Assembly (NCBI RefSeq): GCF_035916875.1
Contig: NZ_JAXUHN010000088.1
Coordinates: forward strand, 11,885-75,884
DNA: 64,000 bases
Direction: 5' to 3'
DNA from: Methylomicrobium sp035916875
GTDB lineage: Bacteria > Pseudomonadota > Gammaproteobacteria > Methylococcales > Methylomonadaceae
Part shown: positions 1-9,149 of the stretch, piece by piece
How positions within the stretch are numbered: position 1 is the first letter of the stretch
Layout: the number at the start of each line of letters is the position of its first letter
Program-made: the position numbers and the translations under genes
Notes under the pieces: model-generated
The model's database searches: none
Told to the model about the DNA's origin: nothing
Seen by the model: only the letters and a program-made list of their open reading frames with translations

Positions 1-3
1 ACT

Positions 4-198
4 GTGATTTCTGAGATTGAAGTGGCTGTATCCAAGCTTTCCCGCGAAGACCTTTCCGCCTTTCGGGATTGGTTTCAAGAATTCGACGCTGAGGTTTGGG
101 ACAAACAATTGGAGGAAGATATTGCGGCAGGCCGTCTTGATGCCTTCGCTGAGGAAGCATTGCGCGATCTTCGTGAAGGCCGCTGTACTGACCTATGA
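4..198 (+). CDS. antitoxin of a type II toxin-antitoxin pair
   Basis: Small acidic protein of 64 residues beginning with GTG. Its C-terminal half is rich in Asp, Glu and Leu and ends in the motif LREGRCTDL, a pattern I recognise from antitoxins paired with RelE/ParE-type toxins. The stop codon overlaps the ATG of the next gene (ATGA), the usual translational coupling of antitoxin and toxin. It should bind and neutralise the toxin and probably repress the pair's own promoter, but that promoter lies outside the window. Because the window starts three bases upstream, a longer N-terminus cannot be ruled out. Confidence 0.75.
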   Translation: MISEIEVAVSKLSREDLSAFRDWFQEFDAEVWDKQLEEDIAAGRLDAFAEEALRDLREGRCTDL

Positions 199-455
199 GA
201 CATCGCGCCAACCCTAAATTCTGGCGGTTTTATGCGGTACTGCCTGAGAATATCCAGCGGCTTGCCGATGAAAATTATAAAATACTCAAACGTGATCCCT
301 CCCACCCTTCGCTTCATTTCAAGAAAGTTGGAAGATTTTGGTCTGTTCGAGTGGGTATTCACTACCGAGCTGTTGCCATCGAAGATGGTCAGGATATTGT
401 GTGGTTTTGGATTGGTCACCACAGCGAGTATGACCGATTACTCGGTGGTCGTTGA
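195..455 (+). CDS. RelE/ParE-family toxin
   Basis: Basic protein of 86 residues with the RelE/ParE fold pattern: an N-terminal helical part, then the core strands 'HPSLHFKKVG', 'WSVRVGIHYRAV' and 'IVWFWIGHHSEYDRLL'. The strand R-V-G-x-x-Y-R and the terminal H-x-x-Y-D are typical of the family. Members are either ribosome-dependent mRNA endonucleases (RelE) or gyrase poisons (ParE); the sequence alone does not say which. It overlaps the antitoxin by 4 nt, forming a complete two-gene unit. Confidence 0.85.
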   Translation: MRHRANPKFWRFYAVLPENIQRLADENYKILKRDPSHPSLHFKKVGRFWSVRVGIHYRAVAIEDGQDIVWFWIGHHSEYDRLLGGR

Positions 456-825
456 GCAGCCCTGGTCGGGCAACAGCTTCATCGTTGCCCGACGTTCATT
501 GTGGCGATCATGCTTCAGGATATTGCGACGATCCGACACCATGCCCACCCTTCAAGCATTGGAAATGTCGGGCATAAAAAGCGCGCCCGACCTACCGGGC
601 TTGCCATTCGCCGGGATTTGAAACTCAAGCCACGCGACAACTTTGAGACTTTTTCTTTCCACTTGATCGCAGCACCTTCATCAAGTAACTCTGAGGCAGT
701 CTTGTAGGGTACGCATAGCGTACATTAACAAAACAAGTCTGCCGAGTCTAAAAGGCTCAAAAAGGTACGCGATGCGTACCCTACGATTGTTGTTTATTTA
801 AGAAATACGTTATTAGAGAAAGATA
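456..825. other. intergenic region, no gene seen
   Basis: 370 bases between the toxin gene and yebC. I see no convincing gene on either strand. The right part (704-785) holds an imperfect inverted repeat described separately, which lies just upstream of yebC; its second arm ends about 40 nt before the yebC ATG. Confidence 0.6.
704..785. repeat. palindromic dispersed repeat (GTACGC type)
   Basis: Two inverted arms, 704-723 (GTAGGGTACGCATAGCGTAC) and 764-785 (its complement with one difference), enclose about 40 bases. Each arm is itself nearly palindromic around GTACGC/GCGTAC. Related shorter palindromes occur at 7098-7128 and 22231-22253, always between genes, so this looks like a REP/MITE-like family of this genome. 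Confidence 0.7.
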
Positions 826-1575
826 ATGGCTGGACACAGTAAATGGGCTAACATCAAGCACCGCAAGGCCGGACAGGACGCCAAACGCGGTAAAATCTTC
901 ACCAAACTGCTGCGCGAAATCACCGTCGCGGTTAAATCCGGCGGCCCCGATGCAGGCACTAACCCGACCTTGCGCACCGCAATCGACAAGGCGCTCGGAT
1001 CGAACATGCGCCGCGACACGATCGACAATGCGATCAAAAAAGCCTCCGGCGCGCTGGAAGGCGTGAACTATGAAGAAGTGCGCTACGAAGGCTACGGACC
1101 CGGCGGCACGGCGGTAATGGTCGAATGCCTGACCGACAACCGCAACCGCACGGTCAGCGACGTGCGCCACGCGTTCACCAAGGCGGGAGGCAATCTCGGC
1201 ACCGACGGTTCGGTCGCCTATCTGTTCACCAAAACCGGCATCATCAGCTATGCGGAAGGCATCGATGAAGACGCGCTGATCGAAGCCGCTTTGGAGGCCG
1301 GCGCGAACGACGTGATCACGAATGACGACGGCTCGATCGACGTGATGACCGCGCCCGAAGAGTATCTGGCCGTCAAAGCGGCGCTGATCGCGGCGGGCTT
1401 CGAACCCGATAATGCCGAAGTCACGATGCAGGCTTCGACCAACACCGAACTCGACGCGGATGATGCAGAGAAAATGCTGCGCCTAATAGACCGCCTGGAA
1501 GATCTCGACGATGTGCAGAACGTGTATTCGAATGCGGACATCAGCGAAGACATCATCGCGCAGTTCGCAGGCTAA
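826..1575 (+). CDS. yebC: YebC/PmpR-family protein
   Basis: 249 residues starting MAGHSKWANIKHRK, the hallmark N-terminus of the YebC/PmpR/TACO1 family, and of the usual family length. Family members have been described as transcriptional regulators and more recently as translation factors that help ribosomes through proline stretches. The GTNPTLRTAID and GYGPGG segments are conserved in the family. It is followed 6 nt later by ruvC, the common gammaproteobacterial order. Confidence 0.97.
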   Translation: MAGHSKWANIKHRKAGQDAKRGKIFTKLLREITVAVKSGGPDAGTNPTLRTAIDKALGSNMRRDTIDNAIKKASGALEGVNYEEVRYEGYGPGGTAVMVECLTDNRNRTVSDVRHAFTKAGGNLGTDGSVAYLFTKTGIISYAEGIDEDALIEAALEAGANDVITNDDGSIDVMTAPEEYLAVKAALIAAGFEPDNAEVTMQASTNTELDADDAEKMLRLIDRLEDLDDVQNVYSNADISEDIIAQFAG

Positions 1576-1581
1576 CCGGCA

Positions 1582-2109
1582 TTGGATCAAATTCATTCGG
1601 ATAGTCAGACAACCCGGATACTCGGCATCGATCCCGGCTCGCGCGTGACTGGTTACGGCATCATCGAACAGGGACCGAAAGGCTGCCGCTACATAGCCAG
1701 CGGCAGCATCAGGGTCAAGGCCGATTATTTTCCGGACCGGCTGAAACAGATTTTCGATTCGGTACGCGAAATCGTCGATCTTTACCACCCCGAACAGATG
1801 GCGATCGAGCAGGTATTCATGCATAAAAACGCCGATTCGGCGCTGAAGCTCGGCCAGGCGCGCGGCGCGGCGATTTGCGCGGTGCAGACCGCGGGCCTGC
1901 CGGTCTTCGAATACGCGGCCCGGCAAGTCAAGCAGGCCTTGGTCGGCAAGGGCAATGCGGAAAAAGCACAGGTGCAACATATGGTCAAAATCCTGCTCGG
2001 CATACAGGGCGAACTGCAAATCGACGCCAGCGACGCGCTGGGGCTGTGCCTGTGCCATTCGCACTATCGGCAGACCGCGCTCAGGATCGACCGGAGCCTG
2101 GCTCGATGA
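1582..2109 (+). CDS. ruvC: Holliday junction resolvase RuvC
   Basis: RuvC cuts Holliday junctions delivered by RuvAB. The 175-residue protein carries the four acidic catalytic residues in context: D in GIDPGS near residue 18, E in AIEQVF near 75, and the D pair in DASDALG near 150. No ATG precedes the conserved N-terminus; the best start is TTG at 1582, seven bases after the yebC stop. The stop overlaps the ruvA ATG (ATGA), so ruvC, ruvA and ruvB are coupled. Confidence 0.96.
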   Translation: MDQIHSDSQTTRILGIDPGSRVTGYGIIEQGPKGCRYIASGSIRVKADYFPDRLKQIFDSVREIVDLYHPEQMAIEQVFMHKNADSALKLGQARGAAICAVQTAGLPVFEYAARQVKQALVGKGNAEKAQVQHMVKILLGIQGELQIDASDALGLCLCHSHYRQTALRIDRSLAR

Positions 2110-2705
2110 TCGGTTTTCTGCGCGGCATTCTGGCCCATAAGGCCCCTCCCCTGTTGCTGCTCGACGTGCATGGGGTTGGCTATGAGATCGAGGCGCCGAT
2201 GACCACGTTTTACAACCTGCCTGCCGTCGGTACGGAAGTAAAGCTGCATACGCACCTGGTCGTGCGCGAGGATGCGCAGATTCTGTTCGGTTTTTCGACC
2301 GAAGCCGATCGCGCCCTGTTCAGGAACCTGATCAAGGTCAGCGGCGTCGGCCCGAAACTGGCTTTGACCTTGCTGTCTGGACTGACCGCGGAGCAATTTC
2401 AGCGCGCGATCCAGGACAATGATACGCAAACCCTGGTCCGCCTGCCCGGCGTCGGCAAAAAAACAGCCGAACGCCTGATCATCGAAATGCGCGACCGTCT
2501 GCCCGAGTTCGGCGGCGGCGACGCGCCGGTCGTCAGTCTAAACCAGAGCCCGGTGACGAATACGCCGAAGCAGGAAGCGATCAGCGCGCTCTGTGCGTTG
2601 GGCTACAAACCGCAGGATGCAGCTAAAATGGTGCAGAACATCGCCGGCGAAGACAAACGCTGTGAGGACATCATCCGGCTGGCCTTGCAGGGCGCGGCGC
2701 GATGA
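2106..2705 (+). CDS. ruvA: Holliday junction-binding protein RuvA
   Basis: 199 residues. RuvA tetramers bind four-way junctions and load the RuvB motor. The N-terminal OB-fold (MIGFLRG, LLDVHGVGYEIE), the two helix-hairpin-helix motifs (KVSGVGPKLAL and RLPGVGKKTAERLI) and the C-terminal RuvB-binding domain (QEAISALCALGY) are all present in the expected order and spacing. The start ATG overlaps the ruvC stop and its own stop overlaps the ruvB ATG. Confidence 0.98.
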   Translation: MIGFLRGILAHKAPPLLLLDVHGVGYEIEAPMTTFYNLPAVGTEVKLHTHLVVREDAQILFGFSTEADRALFRNLIKVSGVGPKLALTLLSGLTAEQFQRAIQDNDTQTLVRLPGVGKKTAERLIIEMRDRLPEFGGGDAPVVSLNQSPVTNTPKQEAISALCALGYKPQDAAKMVQNIAGEDKRCEDIIRLALQGAAR

Positions 2706-3736
2706 TCGAAAAAGACCGCCTGATCACTCCGCACAGCCGGCTCGATGAAGAGCGTCAGGACCGCGCGATCCGGCCGAAAAAACTGGCCGACTATATCGGC
2801 CAGGAAGAACTGCGCACGCAGATGGACATCTTCATCCAGGCCGCCACCGCGCGCCGGGAAGCGCTCGACCATGTATTGATTTTCGGCCCACCCGGCCTCG
2901 GCAAGACGACCTTGGCGAACATCATCGCGGCCGAAATGTCGGTGAATATCCGCCAGACTTCGGGGCCCGTGCTCGAAAAGGCCGGCGATCTGGCCGCGAT
3001 GCTGACCAATTTGGAAGCGCACGATGTGTTGTTCATCGACGAAATCCACCGCTTGAGCCCCGCGGTCGAGGAAATCTTGTATCCGGCGATGGAAGACTAC
3101 CAACTCGACATCATGATCGGCGAAGGCCCGGCCGCGCGCTCGATCAAGCTGGATTTGCCGCCGTTCACGCTGGTCGGCGCGACGACGCGAGCGGGGCTTT
3201 TGACCTCGCCGCTCCGCGACCGCTTCGGCATCGTGCAGCGGCTCGAATTTTATACGGTCGCCGAGCTGTCCCAGATCGTCACCCGCTCGGCCCATATGCT
3301 GAACATCCTGATCGAGCAGAAAGGCGCCGAGGAAATCGCCAAACGCGCGCGCGGCACGCCCCGCATCGCGAACCGATTACTGCGCCGGGTGCGCGATTTC
3401 GCCGAGGTCAAGGGCGGCGGCATCGTGTCCGAACAGATTTCCGTTCAGGCTCTAGACATGTTGAAAGTGGATCATAATGGCTTCGACGCCTTGGACCGGA
3501 AATTGCTTCTGACAATGATAGAAAACTTTGCCGGCGGCCCGGTCGGCCTCGATACCTTGTCCGCCGCGATCAGCGAGGAACGCGGCACGATAGAGGACGT
3601 GCTTGAGCCGTATCTGCTGCAACAGGGCTTCATCATGCGCACGCCGAGAGGCCGGGTCGTGACGCCGAATGCCTATCTGCATTTCGGGCTGAAGCCGCCC
3701 CAGTCGGCTGGCGTTTCGCTGGATTTGTTCGAATAG
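2702..3736 (+). CDS. ruvB: Holliday junction branch-migration ATPase RuvB
   Basis: 344 residues, normal length. AAA+ motor that drives branch migration with RuvA. Visible motifs are Walker A (GPPGLGKTTLA, about residue 63), Walker B (LFIDEIHRL, about 115), sensor 1 (LVGATTRAG) and the arginine-finger region (PLRDRFG). The C-terminal winged-helix domain contains GLDTLSAAISEERGTIEDV. It is coupled to ruvA by a 4-nt overlap; ybgC follows after 42 nt. Confidence 0.98.
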   Translation: MIEKDRLITPHSRLDEERQDRAIRPKKLADYIGQEELRTQMDIFIQAATARREALDHVLIFGPPGLGKTTLANIIAAEMSVNIRQTSGPVLEKAGDLAAMLTNLEAHDVLFIDEIHRLSPAVEEILYPAMEDYQLDIMIGEGPAARSIKLDLPPFTLVGATTRAGLLTSPLRDRFGIVQRLEFYTVAELSQIVTRSAHMLNILIEQKGAEEIAKRARGTPRIANRLLRRVRDFAEVKGGGIVSEQISVQALDMLKVDHNGFDALDRKLLLTMIENFAGGPVGLDTLSAAISEERGTIEDVLEPYLLQQGFIMRTPRGRVVTPNAYLHFGLKPPQSAGVSLDLFE

Positions 3737-3778
3737 CCTCGATAAATTAGGCTTGAATCCATAAAATTTAACCTTATC

Positions 3779-4193
3779 ATGGTGCAAAGCGAGCAACCGA
3801 TCGATATGTTCACCTGGCCGATCCGGGTGTATTACGAAGACACCGACGCCGGCGGCGTGGTGTTTTACGCGAATTATCTGAAATTTTTCGAGCGCGCCCG
3901 CACCGAAATGCTGCGCGCGCTGGGCCATGAACAGGACGCCTTGATCGCCGATTACGGCGTGATTTTTGTCGTGCGTTCGGTGCAGGTCGATTACCTGAAG
4001 CCGGCCCGCTTCAACGAACTTTTAACCGCCAGCGCCCAGGTCATCGAAGCGAAAAAAGCCAGCCTGGTCTTCGCGCAAGAGATCACGCGCGGCGACGATG
4101 TTTTATGTAAAGGGATCATCCGCATTGCCTGTCTCGATGCCGGCACGATGACTCCGAAAGCGATTCCTCAACATTTGTTAGAACCACTCAAGC

Positions 4194-4204
<11 letters not shown>
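3779..4204 (+). CDS. ybgC: acyl-CoA thioesterase YbgC of the Tol-Pal cluster
   Basis: 141 residues, hotdog-fold 4-hydroxybenzoyl-CoA thioesterase family. The signature YYEDTDAGGVVFYANYLKFF contains the catalytic Asp. YbgC is always the first gene of the tol-pal cluster and hydrolyses acyl-CoA or acyl-ACP, probably linking phospholipid metabolism to the envelope machine. A second possible start is the Met at codon 10 (3806), which would give the more usual MFTWPIRVYYED N-terminus. The 3' end overlaps tolQ by 11 nt. Confidence 0.95.
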
Positions 4205-4867
<663 letters not shown>

Positions 4868-4871
<4 letters not shown>

Positions 4872-5311
4872 GCAGACAACGAAAAGGCCGGCGCAGAAAG
4901 CCGATGGGCGAGATCAACGTCGTACCCTATATCGACGTCACCCTGGTATTGCTGATCATTTTCATGATCACGACGCCTTTGTTGCAGACCGGCGTCAAGG
5001 TCGATCTTCCGGAAGCCGAATCGGCGGTCGTCGAGCCCAAGAACGATCCGCCGCTGGTTTTGACGATCCATAAAGAAGCCGACGACAGCTACAAGTACCT
5101 CATCACCTGCTGCGAAAAAGACCAGGAGCCAATCGAACCCGAAGAAATCGACGGCAAGGTGTCGGCGGTATTGGCCGAAAAGCCCGAAACGCAAGTGCTG
5201 ATCGAAGCCGACAAGGACGTCGATTACGGCACGGTGGTCACGATGATGGCCGGCCTGAAAAACAGCGGCGTGCCGAATGTGGGCCTGTTGACCCGACCTG
5301 AAGAAAACTGA
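4868..5311 (+). CDS. tolR: Tol-Pal stator protein TolR
   Basis: 147 residues, ExbD/TolR family. A basic N-terminus (RQRKGRRRKPMGEINVV) precedes one membrane helix (residues about 19-40) with the essential Asp in PYIDVTLVLLIIF. The periplasmic domain ends in the usual PNVGLLT segment. A vicinal Cys pair (ITCCEKD, near residue 80) in a short insertion is unusual; I do not know whether it forms a disulfide. Confidence 0.97.
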
Positions 5312-5316
5312 GCGGG

Positions 5317-7083
5317 ATGGACAGAAAAAAATATTCATGGCCTTTCGTACTGGCCCTGACGCTGCATCTTTCGATCGTGCTGTTGTTCATCCTCAGCACG
5401 CTGTTCAAGAAGTCGGACAAAGAGGCGCCGCCTGCCCCTGAAATCATCCAGGCAACGATCGTCGAGCAACCGGCCGAACATCCGACCAGCGCGGCAAAAG
5501 CCGAACCGGTATCCGAACCTGCACCTGCACCGACGCCGGAGCCACCGGCCGAGCAGGCCAGCGACGTGCAGAAACAGGCGGCCGCAATAGCCCAGGCACA
5601 AGCCGCTAAAGCCAAGGCCGCTGCGGAAAAGGCAACGGCAGAAAAAGCCGCCCTGGAAAAAGCAGCCGCGCTGAAAGCCAAACAATCGGCCGAGGAAAAA
5701 GCCAAAGCCGAAGCGAAAGAAGCGGCACTGCAAGCCAAAAAACTGGCCGAGGAAAAAGCGGAAGCCGAAGCGGAAGAAACGGCGCTGAAAGCCAAAAAGC
5801 TGGCCGCCGAAAAAGCCGAGGCCGCCGCCAAAGCCCAGGCCAATGCCGAAAAAGCGGCCGAAGCCAAGGCGCAAAAACTCGCGGCTGAAAAAGCCGAAGC
5901 GGCCGCGAAGGCGAAAAAAATCGCCGCCGAACAGGCGGAAGCTGCCCAAAAGACAAAGGCCGAAGCTCAAAAAGCCGCGGCCGAAAAAGCGCAAAAATTG
6001 GCCGCCGAAAAAGCCGAAGCCGCCGCCAAGGCTGAAAAAGCCGCTGCCGCGAAAGCCAAGGCGGAAGCCGAGAAACTGGCGGACCTGAAAGCGAAAAGAC
6101 TCGCGGCCGAAAAAGCCGAGCAAGAAAAAGCTGCGGCCGAAAAGGCGGCGGCCGAGAAAGCCAAAAAATTAACCGCTGAAAAAGCCGCCGAAGAAAAAGC
6201 CCAAAAACTCGCAGCGGAAAAAGCCGAGAAAGCAAAAGAAGCCGCGGCCGAGAAGGCCGCTACGGAAAAAGCCAACAAGCTGGCCGCGGAAAAAGCGGCC
6301 AAGGCGAAGGCCGAAGCCGAGGCAAAAGCCAAAAAACTGGCAGCCGAAAGGGCCGCCAAGGCGGAAGCCGCCGAAAAAGCTAAATCAGAAGCCGATGCGA
6401 AAGCAAAGGCCGAAGCAAAAGCCGAAGTGGAAAGGGCGGCGGCGGAGAAAGCCAAAAAACTAGCGGCCGAAAAAGCCGCCAAGGCGAAAGCGGAGGCCGA
6501 GGCCGCCGCAAAGGCCAAGGCTGAAGCCGAAGCAAAAGCCAAGGCCGAGGCCGCCGCAAAGGCTAAAGCGGAAGCCGAAGCAAAAGCCAAAGCCGAGGCC
6601 GCCGCAAAAGCTAAAGCGGAAGCGGAAGCCGAAGCAAAAGCCAAGGCTGAAGCCGCCGCGAAGGCTAAAGCGGAAGCCGAGGCAAAAGCGAAGGCCGAAG
6701 CTGCACGCGCGGCTGCCGAAGCACAAGCCAAGGCCGCAGCCGCTGAAAAAGCGGCTCAGGAGGCGAAAGCCAAAGCCGCCGCATCGCAGGATGCGGTCAA
6801 TGCTGCGATCAAAGCGATTCGGTTAAAGGTCAACCGTAGCTGGATACGTCCAATGTCGATGCAGCCCGGCTTGAAATGCCGAATCCGAGTCAGGCTGATG
6901 TCCGACGGCACAGTAATCGATGCGGAGGTGATCGCCTCCAGCGGCGATGAAATTTTTGACCGTTCGGCCGAAAATGCGGTCAATAAGGCATCGCCATTAC
7001 CGGTGCCGCAGGATAAGGACGTTTTCGCGAAATCTTTCCGGTCGTTTACGTTTACTTTCGACCCGGACCGCGGCGCTTATTAG
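5317..7083 (+). CDS. tolA: Tol-Pal energy-transducing protein TolA
   Basis: 588 residues, clearly longer than E. coli TolA (421). Domain I is one membrane helix (about 8-29). A proline-rich linker follows (55-85), then domain II: about 400 residues built almost only of Ala, Lys and Glu, predicted as one long charged alpha helix spanning the periplasm. Its end (about 400-460) is a regular repeat of AEAKAKAEAAAKAK-like units. Domain III (about 490-588) is the C-terminal TolB/Pal-contacting domain with VNRSWIRP. The repeat DNA is prone to length change. The ATG lies 5 nt after the tolR stop. Confidence 0.96.
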   Translation: MDRKKYSWPFVLALTLHLSIVLLFILSTLFKKSDKEAPPAPEIIQATIVEQPAEHPTSAAKAEPVSEPAPAPTPEPPAEQASDVQKQAAAIAQAQAAKAKAAAEKATAEKAALEKAAALKAKQSAEEKAKAEAKEAALQAKKLAEEKAEAEAEETALKAKKLAAEKAEAAAKAQANAEKAAEAKAQKLAAEKAEAAAKAKKIAAEQAEAAQKTKAEAQKAAAEKAQKLAAEKAEAAAKAEKAAAAKAKAEAEKLADLKAKRLAAEKAEQEKAAAEKAAAEKAKKLTAEKAAEEKAQKLAAEKAEKAKEAAAEKAATEKANKLAAEKAAKAKAEAEAKAKKLAAERAAKAEAAEKAKSEADAKAKAEAKAEVERAAAEKAKKLAAEKAAKAKAEAEAAAKAKAEAEAKAKAEAAAKAKAEAEAKAKAEAAAKAKAEAEAEAKAKAEAAAKAKAEAEAKAKAEAARAAAEAQAKAAAAEKAAQEAKAKAAASQDAVNAAIKAIRLKVNRSWIRPMSMQPGLKCRIRVRLMSDGTVIDAEVIASSGDEIFDRSAENAVNKASPLPVPQDKDVFAKSFRSFTFTFDPDRGAY

Positions 7084-7097
7084 TAACCTGGAAAACT

Positions 7098-7128
7098 CCG
7101 GCAGGGTACGCTCCGCGTCCCCTGCCGG
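7098..7128. repeat. GC-rich hairpin between tolA and tolB
   Basis: Perfect 9-bp inverted repeat CCGGCAGGG (7098-7106) and CCCTGCCGG (7120-7128) with a 13-nt loop containing TACGCTCCGCGT, related to the GTACGC palindromes at 704-785 and 22231-22253. No T-run follows, so it is more likely a dispersed repeat or mRNA processing hairpin than a terminator. Confidence 0.65.
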
Positions 7129-7191
7129 GCGCGATAAAAACGAATAATGCAACTCATGATTTTTAAAATGTGTTTTTTTAGAGGTCTGCGC

Positions 7192-8466
7192 GTGAAGAGA
7201 ATAAAGAAAATCATCATCATCGGCCTGTTGGGCCTGTTTGCGCCGTTGCTGCGCGCGGAAATGGATATCGAGATCACGGAAGGGATCGAGAGTGCGTTGC
7301 CGATCGCGATCGTGCCGTTCGCCCAGCAAGGCGGGCCGGTCAGCATCAGCAGCGTCGTCAGCCACGATTTGGGCGGCAGCGGCTATTTCAGGCCGATGAC
7401 CGAAAACTCAATGCCGAGCCGCCCGACGACTCCGGAGGCGATCCAGTTCGGCGAATGGAAATCGGCCGGCCAGAATTACATCGTGGTCGGCCAGGCTGTT
7501 CCGGCCGGCGGCCAATACAATGTGCAATTTCAGCTGTTCGACGTAAATACCGGCAATCAAGTGCTCGGTTACCGGATGACCTCGACCGCGCAGGATCTGC
7601 GCCGAACCGCGCATCACATTAGCGACCTGATCTTCGAAAAGCTGATCGGCAAAAAAGGCGTGTTCAGCGGCCGTATCGCCTACATTACCAGCAGTGGCCA
7701 AGGCGCTTCGCGTACGCATAGGCTTCAGGTCGCGGATGCGGACGGTTTCAATCCACAAACGATCGCGACCTCGACGGAACCGCTAATGTCGCCGTCCTGG
7801 TCGCCTGACGGCCGCAAAATGGCTTATGTGTCATTCGAAAGAAAAACCGCCGCAATCTATGTACAAACGCTCGCGACCGGCCAGCGTGTCAAAGTCGCCG
7901 AGTTTCCGGGCATCAACGGTGCACCGTCGTGGTCGCCGGACGGCAGCAAACTCGCATTGACCCTGTCGAAGGACGGCAGTCCGGATATTTATGTGCTGAA
8001 TCTGATCAACAACTCATTGATAAAAGTCACAAACAACTCCGCGATCGATACCGAACCGACGTGGTCGCCCGACGGCGGCACTATCGTATTTACTTCGGAC
8101 CGGGGAGGCAAACCGCAACTTTATCGGGTTTCTAGCCAGGGCGGCGCGGAAAAACGCCTGACCTTCTCCGGCAGCTACAATGCGCGCGCCAGCTTTTCAC
8201 CGGACGGCAAGAATATCGCGATGGTGCACGGCAACGGCAACGACTACCGGATCGCAGTGCTGGATTTGGCATCCGGCTCGATCAACGTGCTGACCAGCGG
8301 CCCAACCGACGAATCGCCCAGTTTCGCACCGAATGGCGACATGATCTTATATGCCTCGCAACGCGGGAACGGTGGCTATCTGGCGGCCGTCTCGCTCGAC
8401 GGCAAGATGCAGCAAAAACTCGTCTTTGACAGCAACGCGGTACGCGAGCCGGCCTGGGCGCCCTAA
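7192..8466 (+). CDS. tolB: Tol-Pal periplasmic beta-propeller TolB
   Basis: 424 residues from the GTG at 7192, chosen because AGAGG lies 7 nt upstream and because it gives a clean signal peptide (KRIKKIIIIGLLGLFAPLLRA, cleavage before EMDIEI). An upstream ATG at 7147 would add 15 residues ahead of the signal. The N-terminal alpha/beta domain is followed by a six-bladed propeller with repeated PSWSPDG, PTWSPDG and ASFSPDGK motifs. It binds Pal at the outer membrane and TolA at the inner membrane. Confidence 0.97.
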   Translation: MKRIKKIIIIGLLGLFAPLLRAEMDIEITEGIESALPIAIVPFAQQGGPVSISSVVSHDLGGSGYFRPMTENSMPSRPTTPEAIQFGEWKSAGQNYIVVGQAVPAGGQYNVQFQLFDVNTGNQVLGYRMTSTAQDLRRTAHHISDLIFEKLIGKKGVFSGRIAYITSSGQGASRTHRLQVADADGFNPQTIATSTEPLMSPSWSPDGRKMAYVSFERKTAAIYVQTLATGQRVKVAEFPGINGAPSWSPDGSKLALTLSKDGSPDIYVLNLINNSLIKVTNNSAIDTEPTWSPDGGTIVFTSDRGGKPQLYRVSSQGGAEKRLTFSGSYNARASFSPDGKNIAMVHGNGNDYRIAVLDLASGSINVLTSGPTDESPSFAPNGDMILYASQRGNGGYLAAVSLDGKMQQKLVFDSNAVREPAWAP

Positions 8467-8482
8467 ACCCTCGATCAGCCAT

Positions 8483-8538
8483 TCGGACTCAGGGCTAAGA
8501 TAAACGCCCTGTCCGATTGGCACGAGCCCTTTTTTTTT
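8483..8538 (+). terminator. hairpin and T-run between tolB and pal
   Basis: Inverted repeat TCGGACtcAGGGC / GCCCTgTCCGA (8483-8516) is followed after about 13 nt by nine T residues (8530-8538). The gap between stem and T-run makes this a weak or partial terminator; it could lower read-through from tolB while pal has its own promoter. It lies 35 nt before the pal start. Confidence 0.4.
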
Positions 8539-8573
8539 GTAGAATTATTGTCTTATTTTTCGGGATCTTAACG

Positions 8574-9149
8574 ATGAAATTGAATAAAATGCTCTTAGCT
8601 TTAGCAATAAGCGCCATGTTTTTGACTGCTTGCAGCGATGATGAGGCCGACCAAGCCCTGACCGACGGCTCGCAAAACAGCGCCAGCGGCATCAACGATG
8701 CATCCACCGGCGGCTTGAATAACGGTGCCGGAGTTGGCGGTTCGCAATTCGGTGCGGGAGGCGCCGGAGGCTATGGCAATAGTCGACTGGGCCCCGAGTT
8801 TTCCGATCCGAACAACCCGCTTTCCAAATCAACGATCTATTTCATGCTCGACAGCAGCCAGATTCAACCGGATTTTGAGCCGGTCATCGCCGCGCACGCC
8901 CGTTATCTAGCCGGCCATCCCGGACAGCGGGTTGCCCTGGAAGGGCACGCCGACGAACGCGGCTCGCGCGAATATAATATTGCGCTCGGCGAAAACCGCT
9001 CTAAATCGGTCGCCAACCTGATGCGGGCGCAAGGCGTCTCCGACAGCCAATTAGAGGTGGTCAGTTACGGCGAAGAAAAACCGGCCGCCTTCGGCAGCGA
9101 CGAGGCTTCGTGGGAACTTAACCGCCGTGTCGAACTGGTTTATAAATAA
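8574..9149 (+). CDS. pal: peptidoglycan-associated lipoprotein Pal
   Basis: 191 residues from the ATG at 8574, which begins a lipoprotein signal peptide ending in the lipobox LTAC; the upstream in-frame start would bury the signal and is rejected. A glycine/asparagine-rich linker (about 45-75) leads to the OmpA-like peptidoglycan-binding domain with LEGHADERGSREYN and NIALGENRSKSV. It anchors the outer membrane to peptidoglycan and is pulled by TolA/TolB. cpoB begins at the next base after its stop. Confidence 0.98.
   Translation: MKLNKMLLALAISAMFLTACSDDEADQALTDGSQNSASGINDASTGGLNNGAGVGGSQFGAGGAGGYGNSRLGPEFSDPNNPLSKSTIYFMLDSSQIQPDFEPVIAAHARYLAGHPGQRVALEGHADERGSREYNIALGENRSKSVANLMRAQGVSDSQLEVVSYGEEKPAAFGSDEASWELNRRVELVYK

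Noticed and set aside
5335..6731. Several long minus-strand open frames (up to 262 codons) opposite tolA
   Set aside because: They are shadows of the Ala/Lys/Glu repeat: reading it backwards gives Phe/Gly/Leu or Ala/Ser low complexity without stops.
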